This document shows, piece by piece, positions 19,301-27,939 of a stretch of 64,000 bases of DNA (position 1 is the stretch's first letter; every line of letters begins with the position of its first letter). The notes under the pieces are model-generated. The model saw only the letters and a program-made list of their open reading frames with translations. It made no database searches and was not told the DNA's origin. Origin of the DNA: Neorhodopirellula lusitana (lineage in GTDB: Bacteria > Planctomycetota > Planctomycetia > Pirellulales > Pirellulaceae). The stretch spans positions 310,001 to 374,000 of the forward strand of contig NZ_FXUG01000003.1 of assembly GCF_900182915.1 (NCBI RefSeq), given 5' to 3'. Both the position numbers and the translations under genes were made by a program.

Positions 19301-21749
19301 CGCAATTGGCGTCCAGCCCGTGTTCGGACTGTATATGCCCGACGCCATCACCTCGTTTGAGATTGGCGGCCAAACCTACTATGCCACCGCCAACGAAGGT
19401 GATTCACGCGACTTTGATGAAGATCGCATCAAAGACATCGACCTCGATCCGACAGTCTTCCCTAACGCTGACGAACTTCAAGAAGACGAAACTCTTGGCC
19501 GCCTGACGATCAGCAACATTGATGGGGACACCGACGGTGACGGCGACTTTGACCAACTCTTTACCTTCGGCGGTCGTTCGTTCACGATCTGGAACGAAGC
19601 TGGTGAAGTCGTCTTCGATTCCGGTGACCAATTCGAACAAATCACCGCACAACAGATCCCTGAACTGTTTAATAGCAGCAACGACGAAAACGAGTTCGAT
19701 TCCCGCAGTGACGCCAAAGGCCCCGAACCCGAAGCGATCACAACCGGCATGATTGGCGACCGACTGTACGCCTTCATTGGCCTTGAACGAATCGGCGGCG
19801 TGATGGTCTATGACATCACTAATCCTGCCGACGCGAGCTTCGTTCAGTACATCAACAATCGTGATGCGGACGCTACCGATCCAGCGGAACTCGGCGACCT
19901 TGGCGTGGAAGACTTAAAGTTCATCACCGCCGCGGACAGCCCCAACGGGCAGCCGCTGTTGATCGCATCGAATGAAGTCAGTGGCACCGTAACGATTTTT
20001 CAGGTCGGTCAATCGGTCATGGAAGTCGAACTGCGAGCTGTCGCCGTCCCGACCACTTCAGGCTCCACCACCCTACCTGACGCGATCACAAGCAGCCCGA
20101 TTGGCGGCACGTATTATGTCGAAGCATGGGTGCAAGACTTCGATAACCAATACAACGGCTTCGCTGGGGGCCAGATTGACATTCACTACAACACCGACGT
20201 GCTCGACGCCGTCAGCGTTTCCAACGACGGCTACGTATTGTTGCCTTCCGGAACCATTGATGATTCCGCCGGTTTGGTAGACGATCTCGGCGGCGGCACC
20301 CTGCAAGTCGGCCAAGGCATCGCTCCGAATTGGGTCCGTTTGGGTTACTTCGAGGTCACCGCCACCGCAAGTGGAACAGCGACCTACACACTGGCCGCTG
20401 GCGAACTTCCCTTCGCTCGCTTCGGTGATGGGAACGTCGAAGCCGGAGGGTTGGATTTGACAGATATTGAAACGGTGGAACACGTCCAAACGGCGATGCT
20501 CGATCTGGTCGTCGTTCGAGAAGACAGCCCACTGAACGATAGCGGTCGCGTCAGCGAAGTGCCCTCATCAGTTGGCTATGTCCATGAATGGGAAGACTTC
20601 ACTGTCGAGGTCTACCTGACACCCGAAGGGAACGCCACCTCGGTCAGTGGGGTCGCCTTTAACCTGGGCTATGCCACCTCACTCACCAGCGCGATGGCCT
20701 TCGAGCCCGCAGGTGGCTTTTCGCTTGAAAACACCGTCGAAATCGAAGATCTGACCGGTCTAGTTGGCAATATCGCGTTGACGGCCGATAGCCCGATCGC
20801 GGCTGGTGATCCAATTTTAGTTGGACGCGTTCGATTTGCGTCCGGCCCCAATGACGACGCCCCCGTCGACGAGCACAACAACCATATCGGTCCTTACGAT
20901 CTGCAGTGGATGATCCAAAATGCCACCGTCACCACCGAATCGATCGTCGGAAGCCTGGGAGTCGGAACGCATCCCGAAACCGGAATGTGGGCCGTGCCGT
21001 ATGACGCTGACGACAGCGATCAAATCGACTTTGCCGACTTCGCTTTGTTTGCAAGTGTCTTTGGGAATGATGTCGGAAGTCCGAATGAGTTGGCCGCTTG
21101 GGCCGACCTCGACGGTTCAGGATCAGTGGGCTATGGGGACTTGGATCTCTTTGGTTTCAACCACGGCTTGGCAAAACAAGATGCCTCGATGCTCCGGTTC
21201 AGCAGCGTGTACCCGACTCCAGAGTTGGCGTTGCCGGCCAGCGACATTCCCATCGCATCAGCGGAAGCCGAAGCACTGCTTGCCAATTTCGGACCGTTCA
21301 GCAACCAACGATTGCTCACCGATGTCAACGACGACGGCAAGACCCAGGCTATCGATGCCCTCTTGGTGATCAACGCATTGAATGATCCCAGTACAATGGT
21401 TCGACGATCGTTTTTGGATGTGAATGACGACGGGGAGATTTCGGCTTTAGATGCACTGCATGTGATCAACCATTTCAATGACAATCCTGCGTCTGGCCAA
21501 CCAGCGTCCGGTGAAGCACCGGTCGTCGACGGTCAACCGGAAACAACCTCGCTCGCCGATACGGTGGATGTTGTCTTGGGACAAGTTGAACAGCAAGCTC
21601 GCAAGCTGCTGAACGTCAGCGTCGATCAATCGCTTGACTATTCCGCTTTGGCGGCCCTCGAAACCGCTTCGGCCAGCGATCGAGACGAGCTCGAAGAGTT
21701 GCTCGCGACCTTATCGCTAGACCAAGGCAAACTCAGCCTACTGTCGTAA
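16323..21749 (+). CDS. Giant exported 5'-nucleotidase-like, choice-of-anchor I and dockerin-type protein
   Basis: The 1808-residue protein starts at GTG 16323. The basic N-terminus followed by LTGLQALEARQLLAS is an LEPR-XLL-type planctomycete signal. Residues about 38-330 form a 5'-nucleotidase-like metallophosphatase (SAGDNFIGGP, GNHEFDFG). Residues 450-680 match the 5'-nucleotidase C domain (KNGGGIRSAIG, RFDNGLTLLTVT). Residues 735-1225 form a beta-propeller of the choice-of-anchor I type (DITNPASP, SPDGTRAFVSLQEANAVAVVD). Two cohesin-like beta domains follow. Ca-binding dockerin-type repeats lie near 1560-1583, 1668-1687 and 1699-1718 (DVNDDG). The usual D-x-H metal motif reads SDLEG and the usual GHxH reads GGSDM, so classical catalysis is uncertain. 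A role in phosphorus scavenging or surface assembly is inference. Confidence 0.85.
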   Translation: MAKRSPKRRRPSSRRSRKLTGLQALEARQLLASDFSLQLLHASDLEGGVDAISDAPHFAAIVDSLEAEAETQGRGSLLVSAGDNFIGGPFFSASGDSDLQAPLQAAYQNLFSEPGLNNIRADGGRVDISIMNILEFDASALGNHEFDFGTDTLGGLIASDIRGDQLGDVRWLGAEFPYLSANLDFSADPHLSSLFTNDVLPTTDYQSDLSNLTITASQPSIAPATIATVEGESIAIIGATTQLISQISSPGGTVSNAGNSNDMQALADVLNPLIADITNGADDIAGTADDVDKVILVSHLQQISLEQELAGLLHGVDVIVAGGSDMLLADAQDNLRAGDVAAGTYPVQTVNADSDPTLIVSTDGEYSYIGRLVVDFDENGILIPGMLDENVSGVFATDEVGTLAVTGAADIATAIAGSGKATAVNELVQAVSGVVTDKDGEIFGSTDVFLEGRRAEVRTEETNLGNLTADANLAAAKQHDETVLVSIKNGGGIRSAIGSIDGITGQALPTQANADAGKEAGDISQLDVENALRFDNGLTLLTVTALELKRLLEHGVASTDADGNATPGQFPQVSGVRFSFDPTRPALELNDYADVITEGERIRSLALVNEEGETLEVLVRDGQLVADPNLEIRVVTLDFLAGNPVDSLIGGDGYPFPAYATDVVQLDEAGLGEGAFAMFTSGKEQDALAEYLIANHGEGNDPYRDSETAAIQDQRIQNLAIAQDTILTPSANDSFKISVASTFETGVFDESAAEIVAHDPQTQRVFFTNSDANEIGVLDITNPASPIALDPITFPSGTGGVNSVSVSHGIVAVAVANQNPTNPGGVLFYDTNGAFLDSVTVGALPDALTFSPDGNTVVVAGQGEPDDLEDPNPTVDPMGTISVIDVTRLRNDGFITTFDVTTLDFTAFDGLEDDLRDMGVRIFPGRSASRDIEPEYASISPDGTRAFVSLQEANAVAVVDLINPAILEIQPLGVKDHSVPGNGLDPSDRDDAIAIGVQPVFGLYMPDAITSFEIGGQTYYATANEGDSRDFDEDRIKDIDLDPTVFPNADELQEDETLGRLTISNIDGDTDGDGDFDQLFTFGGRSFTIWNEAGEVVFDSGDQFEQITAQQIPELFNSSNDENEFDSRSDAKGPEPEAITTGMIGDRLYAFIGLERIGGVMVYDITNPADASFVQYINNRDADATDPAELGDLGVEDLKFITAADSPNGQPLLIASNEVSGTVTIFQVGQSVMEVELRAVAVPTTSGSTTLPDAITSSPIGGTYYVEAWVQDFDNQYNGFAGGQIDIHYNTDVLDAVSVSNDGYVLLPSGTIDDSAGLVDDLGGGTLQVGQGIAPNWVRLGYFEVTATASGTATYTLAAGELPFARFGDGNVEAGGLDLTDIETVEHVQTAMLDLVVVREDSPLNDSGRVSEVPSSVGYVHEWEDFTVEVYLTPEGNATSVSGVAFNLGYATSLTSAMAFEPAGGFSLENTVEIEDLTGLVGNIALTADSPIAAGDPILVGRVRFASGPNDDAPVDEHNNHIGPYDLQWMIQNATVTTESIVGSLGVGTHPETGMWAVPYDADDSDQIDFADFALFASVFGNDVGSPNELAAWADLDGSGSVGYGDLDLFGFNHGLAKQDASMLRFSSVYPTPELALPASDIPIASAEAEALLANFGPFSNQRLLTDVNDDGKTQAIDALLVINALNDPSTMVRRSFLDVNDDGEISALDALHVINHFNDNPASGQPASGEAPVVDGQPETTSLADTVDVVLGQVEQQARKLLNVSVDQSLDYSALAALETASASDRDELEELLATLSLDQGKLSLLS

Positions 21750-21777
21750 CTCACCCGCCATCGACAAGATACAACAC

Positions 21778-21806
21778 ACCCGGTCTCAACCAAGTTGAGA
21801 CCGGGT
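21778..21806. terminator. Perfect 13-bp hairpin after the giant exported protein gene
   Basis: ACCCGGTCTCAAC and GTTGAGACCGGGT pair perfectly around a CAA loop, 28 bp after the stop codon. The plus strand continues with six A residues rather than U, so this is not a canonical intrinsic terminator in either direction. The stem may still end or protect the transcript. Confidence 0.6.
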
Positions 21807-22028
21807 AAAAAAGGTATCGAACACGTCGTACTTGCTGCCGCGTCTTGTTGGAATCATAGACGTTTCCAAAGTTGATATCAGCAGTCCCTCGTTGCTTGCG
21901 GTTCGGGGGCACTTCATTGGAAATAGCCCGCATGACGACCTTTCGCCTGTTGAGCTAAATGTTGAGAAGGGCCTGTACGGTGGCTTCAGGCATTGGAAGC
22001 TTGTCGATTCATTTTGATTTTCGTTTCA

Positions 22029-22724
22029 TTACGCATAAGACACCCAACCGCGAAAAGCGAATCCGGCGTAGAACAAACTGACGCCGGAGAACCCCGCTTC
22101 GTGCAAGAGCGATTCGTCCTGCTCGGGGTCGAGAATGGTGAGATGAGAGTCAATTGCCTCGCGTGCTTTCACTGCTTTTTCAGGTTCCACTCCAGAACTC
22201 GTGACGTACGAGGCGTATCGCGACAGCCACCTCGAACGCGCCCCATCGGATTGCGGAAAACTCAAGTGAACGGTAATGAAGGGGGCGTTTGGCTTGAGAC
22301 GCTGGCGAACGGCAGCCAACATCTGCTTTCGCTCTTCGATGTCGGCAAAATGCATAGTCAAAATGCACGTCGCCGCATCGAACGGTCCGCTCGGTGCGAC
22401 ATCGATTTTGCCTTCGTGAAGAGATACTCGCGAGCCAAGTGGGCCCAGGGTTTGGGTGGCGAGTTGCAGCATTGATGGCGATGGATCAACGCCATCAAAC
22501 GTCCAACTTGTTTCGGCTTCGGCAAAGACTTTCAGTTCCAGACCGCCGCCTGCCCCAACAACCAGAACACGCCCATCGGCTCCAACACGTTCAGCCAGCA
22601 GCAATGTCGCCATCCGCTGCATGTCAGTGAAACCGGGGAAAGCAAGCCGTGGTGAATCCGCATAGTTGGCAACCGCGTGCGGATCATGAAATGCTGCCTT
22701 CAAAAAGTCATCGTTGGACGCCAT
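22029..22724 (-). CDS. Class I SAM-dependent methyltransferase
   Basis: The 231-residue protein has a Rossmann methyltransferase fold: motif I VLVVGAGGGLELKVFAE, the acidic loop FDGVDPSPSMLQLA and the post-motif ATCILTMHFADIEERKQML followed by LKPNAPFITVHLS. It would transfer a methyl group from S-adenosylmethionine. The substrate is unknown. The start ATG 22724 gives a protein beginning MASNDDFLKAAFHDP. An upstream ATG at 22775 and the full frame to 22811 are possible, and no ribosome-binding site decides between them. It stands alone, with repeat-containing gaps on both sides. Confidence 0.8.
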   Translation of the reverse strand: MASNDDFLKAAFHDPHAVANYADSPRLAFPGFTDMQRMATLLLAERVGADGRVLVVGAGGGLELKVFAEAETSWTFDGVDPSPSMLQLATQTLGPLGSRVSLHEGKIDVAPSGPFDAATCILTMHFADIEERKQMLAAVRQRLKPNAPFITVHLSFPQSDGARSRWLSRYASYVTSSGVEPEKAVKAREAIDSHLTILDPEQDESLLHEAGFSGVSLFYAGFAFRGWVSYA

Positions 22725-22867
22725 GAGAATTCCGTTTTGCCTTGAGAGAAATACCTTTGGCTCGAAGTCGTTCATGGCAATCGGCGCTGAGCGATGCCAG
22801 CGTGACCTCACCCAGTCGCTGCAGCAACAGATGAGATGGAAACGGTCGCCCCTTTCTCACCCAAACC

Positions 22868-22999
22868 GTTGGAGTCAAGGCTTTAGCCGATTCCATACAC
22901 CTTCCCCCGAATAACACCAGGATATTCTCGGGAGCATGAAGCTGGAGTTGGCATGGTGACTCGGAATCAGCTGCGATCGGCTAAAGCCTTGGCTCCAAC
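22868..22999. repeat. 24-bp near-perfect inverted repeat pair
   Basis: The arm at 22868-22891 is the reverse complement of 22976-22999 with a single mismatch over 24 bases. Both carry the GGCTTTAGCC/GGCTAAAGCC core. They are separated by 84 bp with no coding content. They may be two copies of an intergenic repeat or the ends of a small non-coding element. Confidence 0.8.
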
Positions 23000-23019
23000 C
23001 GAGTCGTGAACGAAAGGTG

Positions 23020-23076
23020 TCCGGTACGAATAGCAGAGGCTTAAGCCCGTGCCATTCGTACCGGAAACCCTTTTTT
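23020..23076. terminator. 12-bp hairpin followed by T6, next to the inverted repeat
   Basis: TCCGGTACGAAT (23020-23031) pairs with ATTCGTACCGGA (23054-23065). The loop contains AGGCTTAAGCC. TTTTTT follows at 23071-23076, giving an intrinsic-terminator shape on the plus strand. It lies 3' of the minus-strand sigma-like gene, so termination of that gene would rely on the same stem without the U-run. It could belong to the same repeat family as the adjacent inverted repeat. Confidence 0.55.
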
Positions 23077-23085
23077 ATCGCGGAA

Positions 23086-23934
23086 CTATGCCAGGACTTT
23101 CACGCCGGCAAATGCCTTCGCCAATCCAAGTGACTTGATTTCAGCGTGGACCGCTTTGGGCTCAGGTTGCTCAAGTGTCTGAGCGACCTCATCGGCAATC
23201 TGCTGAGCGAAACGCACACGGGCCAATTCGATTTGGCTGCGAACCTCTTCTGGCGTCACGCTGCGTCCGGCCATCGCCGCGACCCGTCCGGCCCAAAGTT
23301 CACCGGTTTCATTAGGATGAGACATCATCACGCGTAGCGAGTCATAAACAATGTCTTCGTCCGGCTCGTCGGGACTGCGATTGACGATCCGCCCGTACCG
23401 GCAGGCATGTTGATACCGTTCAAGAGAACGCCAAGCCCGCTGCAAAATGCCTTCTCGCCAATAGCCAATCCAATCGGCCGACTCCAATTGAGCTGCTTCA
23501 ATCCGAGGCGGCACGGGCGTTTTGGCGGCCTGTTTCTTGTCGGCCCCCTTACCGCTGTCCGCCTTGGCTTCGTCAAACCTGGCTTTCGCGGCCGAGCGGA
23601 TACCGCGAACCAAAAAGTCGCGAAGTCGGCCCTTGTCGTGCCCACTGAACCCAGCCTTTACTAAATGAGCGACCAAGATAGCGAGAGCCCGATCGGCTTC
23701 CTGCTCTCCACCAACCACGTCAACCATCAATCGACGCATCGGTGCCAAGTATCGCAACACATAGCCAGCCGCGCTGCCCGCCCCGGTCCAGGTTTGTTTG
23801 GATCGGGCCAAATAGACGCTACTGGATGTCGCTTGCCAACGACTCGCCGAGCCCATCACGTCGCCAGAAGAAGTCTTGACGTCAGTGTCACTTGTATCGG
23901 TCGAGTTAGCAGTGGTTTCACTCATAAGTCGCAT
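23086..23934 (-). CDS. Divergent ECF sigma-like protein paired with a Ser/Thr kinase
   Basis: The 282-residue protein has no strong motif, but its layout resembles planctomycete kinase-associated sigma-70-like proteins. A region-2-like helix set (RYLAPMRRLMVDVVGGEQEADRALAILVAH, then KGRLRDFLVRGIRS) is followed by a basic linker. A region-4-like end follows: WREGILQRAWRSLE, then GRSVTPEEVRSQIELARVRFAQQIADEVAQTLEQP. It has the family shape of a helix-turn-helix before a RARxxFA helix. DNA binding is therefore inferred. It starts 53 bp after the stop of a membrane Ser/Thr kinase gene on the same strand, so it may be a phosphorylation target. ATG 23925 is an alternative start. Confidence 0.6.
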   Translation of the reverse strand: MRLMSETTANSTDTSDTDVKTSSGDVMGSASRWQATSSSVYLARSKQTWTGAGSAAGYVLRYLAPMRRLMVDVVGGEQEADRALAILVAHLVKAGFSGHDKGRLRDFLVRGIRSAAKARFDEAKADSGKGADKKQAAKTPVPPRIEAAQLESADWIGYWREGILQRAWRSLERYQHACRYGRIVNRSPDEPDEDIVYDSLRVMMSHPNETGELWAGRVAAMAGRSVTPEEVRSQIELARVRFAQQIADEVAQTLEQPEPKAVHAEIKSLGLAKAFAGVKVLA

Positions 23935-23987
23935 TCTAACCCCAACAATTGGAGATGTGCCTCTCTTAGATCGGCTAAGAAGGTGAT

Positions 23988-25760
23988 TTAGGAAGATTTG
24001 GTGAGGATTAGTTCCGACTCCACCGACGCCAACTCGGCCCCCAAAGGAGCCTGTAATTCGAAGATCACGGTGTACCGTCCGGGTTCCAGCCCTGACGTTA
24101 AGAACTGCACAACGACCGGCTTACTGGTTCCGGCGCCTGGTAATTGCGACGCTGAAAAGACGAATGGATAGGCGGGCGCCTTCTGCTTCGACTTCCCTTC
24201 CTGCTTCAAATAAATCGCGACAACTGCGACCTTTTTGACGCCGCGATGAATCATTTTTGGATCCGTTTGTGCGGACTCAGCTTGATTGAGCAGGGTCAAC
24301 GTGAACTGAGCCACACTGCCAACGGCCACTTTTATTTTCGACTCGGCCGGCGGCTCGACCGACAAGGCAGCCAACGTGGCTCCCGTGATCGGCTGGGCAA
24401 CTGGACCGGAACCGCCCGCTCTCTCCACATCCTCGTTCCGCACCCCCTCCCGGACGAACTTCCCATCTCCCCCTGACAAGACCGAAGACTGAGAGGAAGC
24501 CTGAGCAGTTGACGACTGGGCAGATGAAGACTCGCCCGACAACAACTCGCTACCAGAAGAACCCTGGGCCGATGACGGCAAGACTGACGAATCGGTGGCC
24601 GGTACACGTTGTGCCACGCGGCGAGGCCCCGTCATGAAATAGGCCCCCAACAAGCTAAACAAAATCACCCCCGCGGCCGCCAACGCCCACGCGCGAACGC
24701 CCATCGTCATTGGCGAAACCACCTCCGCGACCTCGGGATCATCGTCAAGCACAATCTCTGCCTCGGGGATGCCGGCTTTCACGCGTTGGGCAGCCAACGG
24801 CATTCGTTCAACCAGGCTTCGCTGTTTGACTTCGGGAAGCTGGCCGCCCCCGATATCGATCTCCAGTTGTTTCTGGTTGCCATGTGCGATTTCTTCTGCG
24901 ACTTCACAAAATCGTTGGTGCAATTTCAGTGCGGTCGGAACCCGATCCCCCGGATTCTTACTAAGTAATTGCCCGATCAGGTCGCTCAACGGCAGCGGAA
25001 TATTAGTGTTCACGTCAGCCATCGGAACCGGATCGCGAGTCAAAATCGCAATAAACTGCTCCGGCCCGCTAGGTTCTAAAATGGGTGGATTCCCGCTACA
25101 CAGTTCATATAGCACCACCCCCAGAGCATACAAATCTGTCCTCTCATCAACGGGTTCATTGCCGGCCTGTTCGGGTGCCAGGTATCCCAGTGTCCCCATG
25201 ACCTTGCCGACGGTGACCAATCGGTCCTCCCCGGTTCCGGCCAAAGCGAGTCCGAAATCAAGAATCTTGATTCGCTGCTGAGGCGATTGCATCCAGAGAT
25301 TGGCGGGTTTGATATCACGATGCACGATGCCTCGTTGATGAGCAGCGTCCAAACCGAGTGCGGCCTGCTTGCCGATTTCAATGACTTCGTCGAAACGGTA
25401 CCGACGACCTTCGTCCAACAATTCTTCGAGGCTCTGCCCCTGCAAAAGCTCCATCGCCATGAAGGGTGTCGTTTTCTGCTGCCCGACCTCAAAAAGCGTT
25501 GCCACATTGTCGTGATGGACGGCGGCCATCGAGCGAGCCTCTTCGATGAAACGCTCCCGGCTGTGCGGCGTTGCGGCAAACCGGCGATTCATCACCTTGA
25601 GCGCCACCACTCGCTTCAGCCGTGTGTCTTCGGCCCGAAAAACCTGCCCCATCCCGCCCTCACCCAACAGGCTAATGACTCGGTAAGGTCCGAGACGCCC
25701 AATCTCACCTGCCCGCACCGGCGGGTCGAGAAAATCGGGAGTTGTCGGCGGCGCTGACAT
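23988..25760 (-). CDS. Membrane-anchored eukaryotic-type Ser/Thr protein kinase
   Basis: The 590-residue protein starts at ATG 25760 (MSAPPTTPDF). The longer frame to 25880 lacks family similarity. The kinase domain holds the Gly loop LGEGGMGQVF (33-41), the lysine in VVALKVM (55), HRDIKPAN (147-154), DFG (168-170) and APE (195-197), so it should be active. One transmembrane helix covers about residues 357-377. A Ser/Gln-rich linker and a periplasmic beta-rich C-terminal domain follow (PVVVQFLTSGLEPGRYTVIFEL), which may sense an extracytoplasmic signal. The downstream sigma-like gene is a likely partner or substrate. This is the PknB-type arrangement common in planctomycetes. Confidence 0.93.
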   Translation of the reverse strand: MSAPPTTPDFLDPPVRAGEIGRLGPYRVISLLGEGGMGQVFRAEDTRLKRVVALKVMNRRFAATPHSRERFIEEARSMAAVHHDNVATLFEVGQQKTTPFMAMELLQGQSLEELLDEGRRYRFDEVIEIGKQAALGLDAAHQRGIVHRDIKPANLWMQSPQQRIKILDFGLALAGTGEDRLVTVGKVMGTLGYLAPEQAGNEPVDERTDLYALGVVLYELCSGNPPILEPSGPEQFIAILTRDPVPMADVNTNIPLPLSDLIGQLLSKNPGDRVPTALKLHQRFCEVAEEIAHGNQKQLEIDIGGGQLPEVKQRSLVERMPLAAQRVKAGIPEAEIVLDDDPEVAEVVSPMTMGVRAWALAAAGVILFSLLGAYFMTGPRRVAQRVPATDSSVLPSSAQGSSGSELLSGESSSAQSSTAQASSQSSVLSGGDGKFVREGVRNEDVERAGGSGPVAQPITGATLAALSVEPPAESKIKVAVGSVAQFTLTLLNQAESAQTDPKMIHRGVKKVAVVAIYLKQEGKSKQKAPAYPFVFSASQLPGAGTSKPVVVQFLTSGLEPGRYTVIFELQAPLGAELASVESELILTKSS

Positions 25761-26194
25761 GAAGTGGTAGCCAATGAAGCAAAACGGCGGATGTCCCGAT
25801 CGAGGACCCATTGCCGGATCAAAAGAAGCAATTTCAGGGAGCAAACTCTGGACCCGCTGCCGGGCCCCAATTCGATCCAACCTCGCGTCAAGCTTAACTC
25901 ACGCGTGCGGGCAAGATCCGCCAGCAGTCTAGCAAAGTCGACCGACATTCCGATCAGCCGTCTGACCAATGACGTCTCGCAAGCCGTTAAACGAACCAAG
26001 CCGACGGACCACCACGGCAGACTAAATGCTGGATCGGGCAAGATCCAGTCAATTTTACGGTTCGCCCTACCCTCCTACTCAGTTTTTGACCCTGCTAGGA
26101 TTTCAGACGCGTTGCTGGCGGATTTTCCGCCCTGGCGACCGCCGAAGCTGTTTTCCTGTTTCTACTCGACTCCCCCCCTGCCCCGGCTCTCCTT
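25761..26194. other. Divergent intergenic region
   Basis: This 434-bp gap lies between the kinase gene and the OB-HD exonuclease gene. A 144-codon plus-strand frame fills most of it, but its composition is not protein-like and I did not call it. No hairpins or clear promoters stand out. Confidence 0.45.
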
Positions 26195-27157
26195 GTGACT
26201 CGCACACCGATCAACGAATTGACCGACGGCATGACGTTGGCTCAATCTTTCCAGGCCGCTGACAAGCAGCTTCGCGTCAATCGGCAAGGCGGGAAGTACA
26301 TCCTGCTGAAGTTGTCCGACGCCAGCGGAACCATTGCCGCGATGATGTGGAATGCCGACGAGGCCATCTTCGATCGCTTCGACCGTGGCGACTATGTGCA
26401 CTGCCAGGGACGAACCCAGATCCACAACGGCGCGTTGCAGATCATCGTGACCGATGTCGAACGAATGGACGCTAGCGAAGTGTCCCTCGATGAATTTGAA
26501 CGCTTCGATGCAAACCAAGCCGAACAAAACCTATCCCGCCTACGAGAGCTGTTGGCGACCTTGTCACAACCTTGGCTGATTCGGTTAGCTGACGCTTACA
26601 TCAATGACGAATCCTTTGTGCTCGGTTTCCGGCAAGCCGCTGCCGCAGTGACCAACCATCACGCCTATCCCGGTGGTCTGCTCGAACACACACTCAGCAT
26701 GATGGAACTCGCTCGGCTGGTCGGTCCCCGGTACAGCGGCGTCGATACGGACCTGCTGCTGATCGGCGCGTTTTTGCATGACCTAGGCAAGATCGACGAA
26801 CTGCGATCCAGCGGCGAAATCAGCTACACCGATCGCGGACAACTGGTCGGACACATCGTCATCGGTTTGCAACAACTGACCGAGAAGATGGCCGAAGTCG
26901 AAGCGTCCAGTGGCGAAACCTTCCCCGCGGAACTGCGCTACCAACTCGAGCACCTCATCGTTAGCCATCACGGGATGCTGGAATACGGCAGCCCCAAGAT
27001 TCCGGTAACCCTGGAAGCGGTCGCCTTGCATCATATCGACAACCTGGATGCCAAGCTCGCTTCCTATACCGCCATCATTGACCGCGACATCGCCGCGGAC
27101 AGTAACTGGACCAACTACACACCCGCGATCGGGCGAAAACTTTGGAAGAAGAAGTAG
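26195..27157 (+). CDS. OB-fold/HD-domain 3'-5' exoribonuclease (YhaM-like)
   Basis: The 320-residue protein starts at GTG 26195. The N-terminal OB-fold (INELTDGMTLAQSFQAADKQ, then GKYILLKLSDASGTIAAMMW) binds nucleic acid. The HD hydrolase domain shows HHAYPGGLLEHTLSMMELA and IGAFLHDLGKIDEL, with the conserved His and His-Asp metal ligands. YhaM and its relatives degrade single-stranded RNA and DNA from the 3' end. The GTG is supported by family alignment of the N-terminus, not by a ribosome-binding site. ATG 26231 would trim the conserved start. queC follows 80 bp downstream, so the two may share a transcript. Confidence 0.88.
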   Translation: MTRTPINELTDGMTLAQSFQAADKQLRVNRQGGKYILLKLSDASGTIAAMMWNADEAIFDRFDRGDYVHCQGRTQIHNGALQIIVTDVERMDASEVSLDEFERFDANQAEQNLSRLRELLATLSQPWLIRLADAYINDESFVLGFRQAAAAVTNHHAYPGGLLEHTLSMMELARLVGPRYSGVDTDLLLIGAFLHDLGKIDELRSSGEISYTDRGQLVGHIVIGLQQLTEKMAEVEASSGETFPAELRYQLEHLIVSHHGMLEYGSPKIPVTLEAVALHHIDNLDAKLASYTAIIDRDIAADSNWTNYTPAIGRKLWKKK

Positions 27158-27237
27158 CGGCAACTGAACGTTCTCGTTGACACCGTTTGACAACTCCAAA
27201 CCATTTTCTTGTACCCATACTCTTGGTAGCGAAAGCC

Positions 27238-27936
27238 ATGTCCCCCGCTGTCGTCCTTCTTTCCGGTGGCCTCGATAGTGCCACCTGTCTTGCACTCGCC
27301 CAAGAACGCGGACACGACGCCCATGCCATCAGTTTTCGCTATGGCCAGCGTCACCTCACGGAACTCGAACGGGCTACCGAACTGGCTGCCAGCATGAAAG
27401 CAGCGTCACACCGGATCATCGATATCGACTTAGCACAACTCGGCGGGTCCGCTCTGGTGGATGCCAACATTGACGTCCCCAAAAGCGAACGCCTGGAAGA
27501 CATCGGCGACGATATCCCAGTCACCTACGTTCCCGCACGGAACACGATTTTTCTGTCCTACGCTCTCGCGGTTGCTGAAACCATCGGTGCGTTCGACATC
27601 TACATCGGCGTCAACGCACTCGACTACAGCGGCTATCCCGATTGCCGACCAGCCTTCATCGCGGCTTTCGAATCGATGGCCCGCCTGGCCACCAAGGCCG
27701 GTGTTCAGTCACAGAACAATCCGCTGACCGTCCACACACCCCTGATCGATTTGACCAAAGGCCAGATCATTGCCGAGGGAATGCGACTGGGCGTCGACTA
27801 CTCCCAAACGCTGTCGTGCTACGATCCAATCGCCACTACGGACGGCCGAGTCACACCTTGCGGGCGATGCGATGCCTGCTTATTGCGAGCCAAAGGTTTC
27901 GCCGAAAACAGCGTCCCAGACCCAGCCATTCACTAA
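27238..27936 (+). CDS. queC: 7-cyano-7-deazaguanine synthase QueC
   Basis: The 232-residue enzyme converts 7-carboxy-7-deazaguanine to preQ0 with ATP and ammonia, in the queuosine pathway. The PP-loop is [12 protein letters not shown] (residues 5-16). [14 protein letters not shown] and [13 protein letters not shown] are family signatures. The zinc site is [14 protein letters not shown] with an upstream SCYDP cysteine. ATG 27238 starts the conserved protein ([11 protein letters not shown]). The upstream frame to 27187 has no homology. No queD, queE or queF is visible in this window. Confidence 0.95.
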   Translation: MSPAVVLLSGGLDSATCLALAQERGHDAHAISFRYGQRHLTELERATELAASMKAASHRIIDIDLAQLGGSALVDANIDVPKSERLEDIGDDIPVTYVPARNTIFLSYALAVAETIGAFDIYIGVNALDYSGYPDCRPAFIAAFESMARLATKAGVQSQNNPLTVHTPLIDLTKGQIIAEGMRLGVDYSQTLSCYDPIATTDGRVTPCGRCDACLLRAKGFAENSVPDPAIH

Positions 27937-27939
27937 GTC

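Noticed and set aside
21751..21933. 60-codon minus-strand frame after the giant exported protein gene
   Set aside because: It spans the 13-bp hairpin and has no recognisable features, so chance is more likely.
25764..26198. 144-codon plus-strand frame opposite the kinase start
   Set aside because: Arg/Ser/Pro-rich translation typical of a non-coding frame in GC-rich DNA. It overlaps the start of a supported gene.
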